64,000 bases of DNA, taken from assembly GCA_963513935.1 (NCBI GenBank), contig OY740768.1, positions 78,034,877 to 78,098,876 of the forward strand. Direction: 5' to 3'. Position numbers and translations under genes: made by a program. Positions 54,210-64,000 of the stretch are shown here, in pieces. A model generated the notes under the pieces. That model was not told where the DNA came from, did no database searches, and saw only the letters and a program-made list of their open reading frames with translations. The stretch comes from Aphrophora alni. Lineage: Eukaryota > Arthropoda > Insecta > Hemiptera > Aphrophoridae. The stretch's first letter is position 1. Each line of letters opens with the position of its first letter.

Positions 54210-56650
54210 TAAATTTAGATGTAAGTACCAATTAATAGAGAGACAAATTGTATAAAGATAAGACAAAATTCTATCCCTTTAAAGTACTTTAATCCGAAAA
54301 ATAAATATTATAATATTAAATTTTAATCTACTGGTATAATATCTATGATACCTAAATTGAAAGAAGGTACACTCATTTACATATTGACCCCTTAGAGATT
54401 ATGGTAGTTCAAAAATGATATTTAAACTAACCCTTTTAGAATTGAAATTCATTCAAAGGAATGAAAACGATATCGAAAGAATAATAAGAAAATTTATCTA
54501 TAAATAAATATGCAGCGAACAAAAACCCAACTTCAGACTTATCACACGAATTTAACTTATTCATACGGACTTATTACAATATGACTGTAGAAGAGCTGAG
54601 GTAGAAATGAAATGAAATTATTGATGAGCCTGATAGTACAGTCCCAATCTTAATCGTTAGAACAATGAGAAAGACAGGTCAGAACGGCCCAAAAATACTA
54701 ACTTTATTAAATTAACTTCGAAAGATATGAACTTTGTAAAGAAATAAAATTTGAATATGTAATACTACTTGTTAGTAAATACTTGATTCCGGTGAGAATA
54801 TATTGTTAATGGTTCTTGTATGGACATATGTGTAAAATATTCCATGTAGAAAGATATTCCGTGGGGAATATGAATGTTATTTTGCTAAATGTGTGAATAA
54901 AATTCATACTGAGGTGGTCATGTTTTGTAATAAATCCTCAAAATGACGACATTGTGGTGCCAACATAGATCAGTCAATAAATATTGTCCTGAATTCATTA
55001 AGGGAATCGATTGATAAACATATCCATATGTCTTTCCCATGAAGACTGTTTTACATCATTATTATGGCACCAAAACCATCTTACTTTACTTATATAAATA
55101 ACTATACCAAAATACCGTAGTACATAAACACTACCTGTGCTAACGTTTTCCAGAAGCTAGCAGAAAAAGGAAATATAAGGCAAAACCAAAATGCTCCTTC
55201 AAGTAGCTTGACATCTGAAAATAAGTACCAGAAACTACTGGCATTAAACCTAAGGAAAGATTGTCAAGTATATGCACAGTCAAATTACAAACCACTCTTA
55301 AGAAATCCAAATATAAAACACAAATGAGAAAAAGTAGCCTACACGTTTTCAGTGCTTAAAAGGGAACTCATTCTGTTATTAGAAGTAAATATTTTAGTAA
55401 GTCACGACCGATACTGACAAGAGTAAATTAATAACCGCCTTTGTACGTTAAAACATTACTTCTTTGTATAGAATTGGAATTATTTGACACTCACCCAGTG
55501 GGAATATGCCTTTGTTACTGATAAATTAAAATTTAAAAAATAATTCAAATCTTCAAAACAATGACAAAAAACCTTAAAAGATAACTAATCAATTCCATCT
55601 ACAAGAGGAAATTCTTCTGCATACTCTAAGTCTAAACAGTCAAATATACTCACTATATACAAATTTAGACTCAGGTAAAAAAAAAATGGGTATGAGTAGT
55701 TGTGTATCGCCACTATAAACTAATACAATAAAATGTAGAAAAGCATGAATTATATAGAATAAACAAAGTTATTTATAGTTGTTTATATAATAAGGACATA
55801 CGAGGAAACTGAATTATCATAATATGTACTGACACCAAATTTCAATGCAATCAATGAAAATAGGCATTCTTTCTGAGAAAAATGTCTTAAGTTAAATTAT
55901 AAAAGATAAAGAAATTTTACTTTATAGGTAAACAGCCCAGTGATTATTAAAGATAAAGAACACATAGAATCATTCATTTTATTGAATATGCTTCATATTA
56001 CGTTATAACATTAACTTTACTCTACTTATTTGCCTCTACGTTGGAGCGACAAATATAACTATTTACTTTAGCTTTTGCAAACATTAACAGCCACACGTTG
56101 TGCGACCAAATATAACTTACAGAAGACTTTAAACAATTATATTTTACTTACTCATTGAACAACAACATTTACCTTTTATAAAATCTTCAGTTTAATTTAA
56201 CATGCATCGAGAATAATGGAACATGTACATCAATTTATTCAAATCTTACTTAACTAGTTCATTCATTCATCAATCATTCCTTATACTAATTTATTTATTA
56301 CAATTGGGTTATTTAACTTCTAATTTCCTAATTTAAGAATATTCAAGGCCTTTTTTCTGTCCTTTCCTTGAATATTTTACACAACAAATTTATCTCAATC
56401 TTGACTGAAATTGGTATGAGTTTATGAATCGATTCTACAATTATAATATGAAATTACTTTATTTTTTAACATTTAACTACTACTTGATTATTCAAATTAT
56501 TTAACATTTAAATTATTATCTTTTTATAGGCTAGCTCAGTTTTAAATTTATTTAACAAAAACACAATCTCTTATCTCGGATCAATAGGTTCTTTTAATTG
56601 CTCAATTGAAAGTGAAATTTTTATGATGAATTTAAAATAATTAACAAAAT
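54210..56650. other. AT-rich stretch, nothing recognised
   Basis: No coding-like patch, RNA gene or clear repeat was found. Confidence 0.5.
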
Positions 56651-56659
56651 TTTGTACTT

Positions 56660-57527
56660 ATCAATGTTGGTCCCATCAATCGGTCGATTTGCACATTTCA
56701 CTACACAAAAATATAATTGACTTTTTTAAAACACCACACTGCTCGAAACACTTTATTCTTTTATTAATCCGTTCTCTGACGTTCTCAGTTGATCCAATTT
56801 CCAGCTCCCTTCTCTGCGATGATGGTAATACCTTGGCACTGGTCATCGAACTCCTTTTATTTATCTCATTTGAAAACTCCACAAGACTTCTAATCTGCAA
56901 TTTTACTGTTAAATATTTCTTCTTTTCTTTTACTTTACTTTAATTAAAATTATTAAACTTTCTTAAATTAACTCGGAGACGTATTGTCTCTTTCTTCAAT
57001 GTTGATCAAACTTTATGGACCACAGAGCAGACTCTCTGTCCCTAGAACCTTCCTTCACGACTTCCCTTCCAAGACTCCTTTCTTTTTCGAAACCCTGGCC
57101 CTGTAGAACTCTCTTCCTTCTTCAGAACACGAGTTTCGCGCCCTGTTCGCTGATTCGTTGAAATTTCCCTACCTTTCTCAACATGTGTCTTTTTCGCTTC
57201 TTAGTGGTCGTTTTAAATCTGTCCGTTGGTTTTTTAAGCGTGTGATCGTATTCGATTGGTCGACCTATTTTCTCCTTTCCGTTTTTGTGTTTTTTGAAGC
57301 ACTGTTAGACTTTCTACTTGGTGTACCGTTATGACGCGGGCTTTCCCTTCGATCTCTCTTTTTTTTTTTATAAAAACTCTGCGCTCCCCTAAGATCCCGT
57401 TATCGTTGTCCTTTTAATGTAGCCCATGTGTTTCTCCAAGGTTGTAGAAATCCTGGTTCTATTGTAATTGACACGTACACTTTTAACTGCAAGCGACAGC
57501 TGTCGCCTCCCTTCATCATTTAATATT
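56660..57527 (-). mobile_element. Possible solo LTR or regulatory island
   Basis: This patch is GC-richer than its flanks. On the minus strand it begins near a perfect 14-bp palindrome, GCGACAGCTGTCGC (57495-57508 region), has a TTTTATAAAA near 57370, and near its end AATAAA followed by a GTGTTTCGAGCAGTGTGGTG segment. That order resembles U3, R and U5 of an LTR. No second copy, target duplication or primer site is demonstrable. A 74-codon minus frame (56676-56900) is inside it. Confidence 0.25.
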
Positions 57528-57530
57528 GGT

Positions 57531-59181
57531 TCTTTCCTTCATATTTATTATTATTTCATTTTTTAAATTTAGTTTTTTATAAGTTATTTTAATTCTTTAT
57601 TATTAGATGTCATATGATATCAATTGTTTATATAGGTGATATTATGATATCGTTACAACGTACCATTAGATAACAATAAAGTGGTATTCTAAGATCAGCG
57701 GTAAATGAGAAACACTAAGGGAGCAGAAAAAGAGAAAGACCAGAAATAAAAGACCTATCTCCAAGGCGAAAGGCAGTGGAGAGAGAATGGAATAATTTTA
57801 AGAAGACAGGACACAATTAGAGCATTTGTGGAGTGTGGGGGTCTACTTATCCACTTAATAACTAAAGAAATAATTCAAGCAAGTATTTGTGTTTTGATTA
57901 CACATCTGCAACATTAATGCAGTGCTTGAAATTAGGCTATATTAAAAAAAAAATAAAGTGTCAGAAAAATTATGGAAAGTTAAATATTTCATTTTGAGAA
58001 TTCGATGTTCCCCGAGTTTTAATTTAAATTTTATATCATGGGAGAGAGTGAAAGAGTTGAAAAATTATGTTCTTACGATTATCTCTTTAAAGTGTGAAAT
58101 TTATGAAACCACGACAAATACAATTTAAAGATCAAACAATTATCTACAGTTTGGTATATTGAAAAATCTAATAATATTTGTTTAGCTATTAATTTCCCTT
58201 TATTTGAAGACAATTCTACAATATGTATATTTAGAATTTTTGATATGACGAACGGTTCTCGAGTTATTAATAATTATTAAAGTGCGTAAAAGTTGTTTGT
58301 GCAACAAAGGGATAGTTTCACCACCAGTTTTACAAGGCCGTAACTCAGTCAATTTTAATCACATGAAACAAGTAAAAACCAAATTGTATTTAATCTTATC
58401 GTCTCTAAACATTATATTTCACATTTTGTCCTAGATTTACAATTTAAGATAATTAAAAAAAAAACCTAATGTTTCAACCGAGGGAACCCCTCCATTAAAA
58501 AACGATTCTTCATAAACTTGGGATTCATCGATTTTAAGAGGAAGCATTATAAAAATCAATGTTTTTAGTTTTGTGTAACGTTTCTTTTTTTAAATTAATT
58601 TTTACTCAACTATGCATTTATTATGCTTATTTGTTAACGTTACTTTATTTGGCCTACTATAATACTTTTATTACGACTGTATTTAGTAATTAGTATATTA
58701 AATTATTTTTCTTCTTTAAGAAATGTTCTTCATATATTACAATACTCATTAAAACAAAAACTAAATTGAAAAAAATGTAAAGCTTAAAAAAAGCTATTTT
58801 TGTTGGTTTAGTATCGAGAAAAGAATATATTTTAGGCGTTCTCAATATGTATCTTCTATATTCTGGTTAGTTCTACTATGTACATAGCAAAACTTCAAAA
58901 GATTATTTACATATAAGAACTATAAAGACAATATTAAAAAAAAAAACTAAAAAAAGCCATATAATTTCTAGCGTGAATAGTATTGTAATAATTCTGATAT
59001 ACGTTTTTGAATAGATATTTTAGGTGCCAATTTCCCAATATGGTATTCAATATTCCAACTTGGTCTAAATTAGTGAATAGTAAACTGATTAAAATCAGAC
59101 AATTTTTAAAATTGTACTGATTTTTTTAAATACATCAATTTTTGAGTTTGGTTTCATTTGTTTTAAGGTTTTTAATCTTTG
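57531..59181. other. AT-rich stretch, nothing recognised
   Basis: There are only short degenerate repeat phrases, for example GGCCGTAACTCAGTCAATTT near 58336, of a type common in insect dispersed repeats. Confidence 0.45.
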
Positions 59182-60234
59182 GTTTCGAGATATTGCCATA
59201 ATCTATCACTATACCTAAATACATTATACAGTCGACCTACTCAATGTCAGCAGATGGCTATAGTTTCCAGATATTGCCAGAATTTATCAATATACCTAAG
59301 TACATTATACAGTCGACCTACTCAATGTCAGCACATGCCTATAGTTTCGAGATATTGCCAGAATTTATCAATATACCTAAGTACATTATACAGTCGACCT
59401 ACTCAATGACAGCAGATGCCTATAGTTTCCAGATATTGCCAGAATTTATCAATATACCTAAATACATTATACAGTCGACTTACTCAATGTCAGCAGATGG
59501 CTATAGTTTCGAGATATTGCCTGAATTTATCAATATACCTAAGTACATTATACAGTCGACCTACTCAATGTCAGCAGATGCCTATAGTTTCGTGATATTG
59601 CCTGAATTTATCAATATACCTAAGTACATTATACAGTCGACCAACTCAATGTCAGCACATGCCTACAGTTTCGAGATATTGCCAGAATCTATCAATATAC
59701 CTAAGTACATTATACAGTCGACCTACTCAATTTCAGCACATGACTATAGTTTCGAGATATTGCCAGAATCTATCAATATACCTAAGTACATTATACAGTC
59801 GACCTACTCAATGTCAGCACATGCCTATAGTTTCGAGATATTGCCTGAATTTATCAATATACCTAAGTACATTATACAGTCGACCTACTCAATGTCAGCA
59901 GATGCCTATAGTTTCGAGATATTGCCTGAATTTATCAATATACCTAAGTACATTATACAGTCGACCTACTCAATATCAGCAGATGGCTATAGTTTCGAGA
60001 TATTGCCTGAATTTATCAATATACCTAAGTACATTATACAGTCGACCAACTCAATGTCAGCACATGCCTATAGTTTCGAGATATAGCCAGAATCTATCAC
60101 TATGCCTAAATGCATTATACAGTCGAAATACTCAATGTCAGCAGATGCCTATAGTTTCGAGATATTGCCAGAATCTATCACTATACCTAAATACATTATA
60201 CAGTCGACCTACTCAATGTCAGCACATGCCTATA
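59182..60234. repeat. 81-bp minisatellite, exactly 13 copies
   Basis: The array is 1053 bp, 13 times 81, with a SalI-type GTCGAC in nearly every unit. Because 81 is divisible by three and the unit has no stop in two frames, long open frames result. One is a 280-codon frame at 59244-60086 with a 27-residue repeat (core YSFEILPEFINIPKYIIQS). The other, partly overlapping, is rich in RYCQNLSIYLSTLYSRPTQ. Neither has a start region or unique sequence, so a non-coding array is the simplest reading. Units differ at only a few sites (cAcATG/cAgATG, CCAGAAT/CCTGAAT). Confidence 0.95.
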
Positions 60235-60569
60235 CGCGTTTGTATATGAACACAAACAATACAATTATATTTATTATGAAAATTAAAAATGAAACTATTT
60301 TAAGGCTAAAATTTATTCATTTTGTTTTTCCATACTTAATATCATACAGTGTTTAGAAAACCCACTCTTATAGCATATATATCTACTACACGATGTACAC
60401 ATAGCACAGAGCTGTACCTTCCACAAAATAATTGACGTCCCTTTTAAAAATACCGACTAAACGAACATACATAACTGATTATAAAATATCCTCAAATTCG
60501 TCCCTATAGATGGTGTAACAACGTGTAAGCCTATTGTAAAATTGTGAAACAGCGAGTGTTAAGGGTTTC

Positions 60570-60700
60570 TGCGGAACTGAAGTAGTCAAGTGGTGACAAA
60601 TCTGGTGACCTTGCAAGTCACTATATAGCGCCTCGGTGACATTGCAGGCCACTCTATACCACCTCGTCCATCAATTCACTCATTCGGAGAAAAGTTATAT
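60570..60700 (-). pseudogene. Mariner-type transposase relic with a 31-bp internal duplication
   Basis: The minus strand contains LARSPDLSPLDYF, the signature around the last catalytic residue of mariner/Tc1-superfamily transposases (usual form WPARSPDLSPLDFFLWG). Just upstream, a related segment encoding the WPA-SP part is duplicated: 60604-60634 and 60635-60665 are about 80% identical. Stops and frame changes surround it, and no other transposase domain is readable. Confidence 0.5.
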
Positions 60701-61684
60701 AATTTTGGGCGGACATGCCGGCAATAGTGTTTATATGATCTATTTTACTAGAGCCTAATTTTTTTCTAACTTATTATTGGCTAATTGGACAGATGGGGTA
60801 ATCTGTTGTTGGAGCAATGTAAGATAAGATTAGAATTTACATTTAAAAAGAAGGATCCAACAAATTGATCTCCTCTAATATCAAGCCAAACATTAATTTT
60901 TTTACGAAGTTGTTTATGTTTATCCAGTGTTCATCCAGGGTGGATTAACATCAGTACAATAGCGACAGTTATGTATGCTAAAATTCCCGTTTTTTCAAAA
61001 AAGATGCTATATCTCATAAAACAATGTACTTTATTCTATTTGTATTATTTTAAATATTTTCCAATCAATAACTCGAAAAAATCAAGCTGACGATCGTTGT
61101 CGTCCACAGTAAATGCCTGATATTTATATATATATTCGCAACTATTAACTTCACTGGAACCACTTTTTATTAGATCTAAACATGGATATATGGAACATAT
61201 CAAAGTCTATTTATTTTGATACCATAATATGATTTAATATTTCTTGGAGATACAATTTGTTATCAAATTGATGAAATATATATTGTTTGTTATGCTTTGT
61301 TAGGAATTTTTTAATAAAGTTACGACTCAAAAAATTTTAGTTAATTTATTAAACATCTTAATAATTTAAATTAAAAATTTAAAACTATAAACAGGAAATT
61401 TAACAATTCTCCTTAAGACTAAATGCTTATATCTAACAATAATTCATTCTATATCATCATAGCTTAACGTCGTAATTGCTAGACTAACTTGTTGTTATTT
61501 AGTGAATAGTTTAAAATAGAAATATTTTTAAAAGGTAATAATATTTATGATATATTTATTGATGTAATAGATTCAAATTCCCTTCTTTATTTAATTAATT
61601 TGCGTTAAATTTTGAAATTTATTACTTGTAATTTTTATTTCAAAATTTCATATAAACAAAATAAAATATGGATTCTCTGTATAT
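60701..61684. other. AT-rich stretch, nothing recognised
   Basis: No gene or repeat is apparent. Candidate AATAAA signals for a minus-strand transcript occur near 61637. Confidence 0.45.
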
Positions 61685-61765
61685 TTAGTCGACTTCCACC
61701 TTCTTCTTTACGTCTTGATATTTTGTAGAAGATGGACTGTCACTCCGTCGGTATTCACTATTAAT
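61685..61765 (-). CDS. Candidate terminal exon, unknown product
   Basis: On the minus strand CATTTTTCTAG is followed by 26 codons in phase 0, beginning INSEYRRSDSPSSTKYQD and ending KKKVEVD, with stop at 61685-61687 and AATAAA about 45 bp later. The hydrophilic Ser/Lys-rich product resembles the cytoplasmic tail of many proteins. Base composition is clearly higher in G+C than its flanks. It is short, so statistical support is modest. Confidence 0.4.
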   Translation of the reverse strand: MNSEYRRSDSPSSTKYQDVKKKVEVD

Positions 61766-61849
61766 CTAGAAAAATGTTTGAAAATCTATATATTTAAATT
61801 TAGAAATATAATTTTTGAAGATTTATTTTTTACACTTTATTAATTTGTT

Positions 61850-62047
61850 TTAACGACCAATGTTCATATTAACTGGAGTTCGCACTAAACCCGCACACTT
61901 TAGTAGTTCTAAACAATCTATAGTGCCCAGTGTCCGCTTAGAATCGCCTTTCTTAACCAGCCAACAATCCCGAGAAATTTTGCAACGCCGAAATATTTGA
62001 TCGGCGAAAATTGTTTTCAAACTCCTGAGTGACGTCAGTTTTGACAA
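61850..62047 (-). CDS. Candidate coding patch upstream of 61685, unknown product
   Basis: It encodes 65 residues including FRRCKISRDCWLVKKGD and LGTIDCLELLKCAGLVR, stop at 61850, then AATAAA within 15 bp. A second frame is open over the first part after a CTCAG acceptor-like site. A TGACGTCA lies at its start. It may be an alternative last exon of the same minus-strand gene as 61685-61765, or part of an LTR. I recognise no domain. Confidence 0.3.
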   Translation of the reverse strand: MSKLTSLRSLKTIFADQIFRRCKISRDCWLVKKGDSKRTLGTIDCLELLKCAGLVRTPVNMNIGR

Positions 62048-62059
62048 GTATTTTTACTA

Positions 62060-64000
62060 GCCTTTCAACTTTTCAGAATTTATTTAAGATTGTCAAATTG
62101 GGTGAAGATTTACTGTTACCAACTTAAGTGCATTCTTGTGGTTTTTGTATTCTTTTAATTTATTATTATCTTTTGTCAGTTTATTCCTATACTTCACCCC
62201 TTTATAGCTCTTAGTATTTGATTAATTATTTGTAAGATTTCTTTAGAGTTTTGGTTACGTTTTGGATATTTTATACTAATTTTACTTTATTTATTATTAA
62301 CAATGCGGTTGTCTATAGTCACGTGATTACTTCCTCCTCGCACTAGATTACAATATCTTAATGTTTGAAATTTTCATGTTATTTCCTGAATTTTGTATAA
62401 TCTTGACAAATTTTCTTTAAATCGCCATGACTCCATTTTGTTTCCCTTGATCTATTTTTCAATGGTCTCATTTTGAAACCTCTTTTCTCCTGGATCTTCT
62501 AAAACTCGATTTATCATCATGCAAATGTTTTTTGCTTGGGTTATGGCGTTTTAAAAATTACTCTGAGTTTAATTTTCTATTTTATTCCTTTTTCATTTTA
62601 TCAAAATGTTTCTTCTGGATTCTCGTTTCTATTGGTCCAAAAGTGACATAACTTCTTTCTCTCTTTGTCTCCTTATTTCTCGGATTATGAAACTTTCTTT
62701 CGTTTCCCGACCTTATTCTCTATTTTAAGCAATTAATAATAATTTTTTTATTATTACTTTTAGTTCCTATTGTTATGTTTTTATTACTTTATTTCAGGGT
62801 TATTTAAGTTTCTTGAAATTACTCCTTTTTAAACACCTTTTGTGTTTTTCGTGTCATTTAAATGCTTATAACTCTTCATTTTTTATTTAATCTAATTTAT
62901 GTATTATGCTTCTTTCTTTGGTTTACTCTCCTTTTAAATATATATAATAATATTTACAAAATTACGTCTTTAATTTTTTATCATTAGTTCATATGAGGCG
63001 AACCAGAGTGGACCGGATATATCCCGTTCACTTTTGTCCATTACCTAGCTTTCCTAACAGTCTAACAAAATTCTATCTATATGCTCATTTCTTTCATATA
63101 TTTCAATATTTTACTAATTACATCTTTACACTAAAATTAGATCCTTACACTCAAACTAAATCTACACACATTTTTAAAAAAATATGGTAATTATTCATTA
63201 TTCCTTCTTAATTCTCTCTTTCTGTAACGATATTTTATTTAAAATTTTGGGTTTAGGATAGAAATTTATATAAATTCCAAAATATTCATTAAAAACGGTA
63301 CATTAAACAGTTTCAACATCACAATAATCACAATTTTAATTAGCTTACTTATATTATTTTTATTTAAGATTTCAATAAATGTATAGTCATAAATAAATGA
63401 CAATGATTTAGTGTTAATAGTAATGACATAATAGAGAACAATATACGTCCAGGCTATTACTTCAGAGTAAAAATTTAAAATACAAGTAATCTAAATATAG
63501 TACGCAATTTGTTAACCAAATCTTCTACATTTATTTTCTCAAACATTATAAACATCCTTCGTTCAAAAACAAATTCACACCGTACAAAAAGAAACCTAAC
63601 CAAACCAAAATATATTGCTTAGGAACTAATCTTTAATAAGTTTTAATATTTGGTTTGTGAATTTTGTGATTTTATTATTAATTAAAAATGTTGGACACGC
63701 TTTAAGCAGTACTTACATATCCATTACAAAAATGATTTATTAAATCTGTTAAATCATCCAAAGTCCAAGTTTAATAATATCTATTTAGATATAATTTAAT
63801 ATGCTAAAATATTTAGTGATAGACTAAAAACTTTATGATATATCATTACTTAATGGTATTAGATTATATGTAGATAAGTAATCTAAAGTAATTTACTTTA
63901 TTTGTTTTAAAAAGTATTATACACTTGAATTAAATTTGTAAAGGCTTGTAATTTAGAGATTCTTTGTTAAAACTGTACCTTGATAAAACTCCAAAATTTA
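62060..64000. other. AT-rich stretch to the window edge
   Basis: Pyrimidine-rich on the plus strand to about 62990. A short GC-richer patch at 62993-63055 is open on both strands, including a 23-codon minus frame starting MDKSERDISG. No call is made. Confidence 0.4.

Noticed and set aside
59244..60249. 280- and 196-codon frames in the minisatellite as real proteins
   Set aside because: Both follow automatically from an 81-bp unit without stops; no unique N- or C-terminal region.

Overview
The window is AT-rich eukaryotic DNA and most resembles intergenic or intronic sequence of an arthropod, probably an insect. The reasons are long (AC)n, (CT)n, (TA)n and (GA)n microsatellites, remnants of transposon families common in insects, a TATA box spaced correctly from a TCAGTT initiator, and short spliced-looking exons instead of long open frames. 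A hemipteran-like genome is a guess. I recognise no complete host protein-coding gene.

Layout. Positions 1-424 are a GC-rich array with a 74-bp period that runs off the left edge. Just beyond it, reading toward the array on the minus strand, is a textbook core promoter: a heat-shock element (551-568), TATAAAAG (500-507) and TCAGTT (472-477). From 4.4 to 12 kb there are decayed mobile elements: a DDE-transposase C-terminus, a LINE end, a repeat with a hairpin, and a roughly 1.6-kb DNA transposon with subterminal motif arrays. At 16.6-17.4 kb is a short element with an 11-bp target duplication and repeated end motifs. At 20.7-21.6 kb is a Penelope-like remnant with a GIY-YIG domain. At 25.4-26.0 kb is a foldback element.

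The clearest unit is an LTR retrotransposon at 32536-41132. It has 2.4-kb LTRs differing by one substitution and a G-run length, a perfect 18-nt tRNA-Lys1,2 primer site, a coiled-coil Gag, an apparent -1 ribosomal frameshift signal (A AAA AAC, stop codon, downstream stem) and a retropepsin frame. It has no reverse transcriptase, RNase H or integrase, so it would depend on a helper. It landed inside an (AC)n tract, which it now splits in two. Its gag is broken by an 8-bp tandem duplication whose size accounts exactly for the change of frame.

From 41 to 64 kb the DNA is mostly non-coding, with several candidate host exons: minus 41572-41840, plus 51388-51546 with a phase-compatible partner at 52223-52370, minus 53623-53796, plus 54092-54207 and minus 61685-61765. 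None has a recognised product. There is also a minisatellite of exactly 13 copies of an 81-bp unit (59182-60234) and a mariner-type transposase relic near 60.6 kb. Exon calls rest on open frames, splice consensus and composition only.
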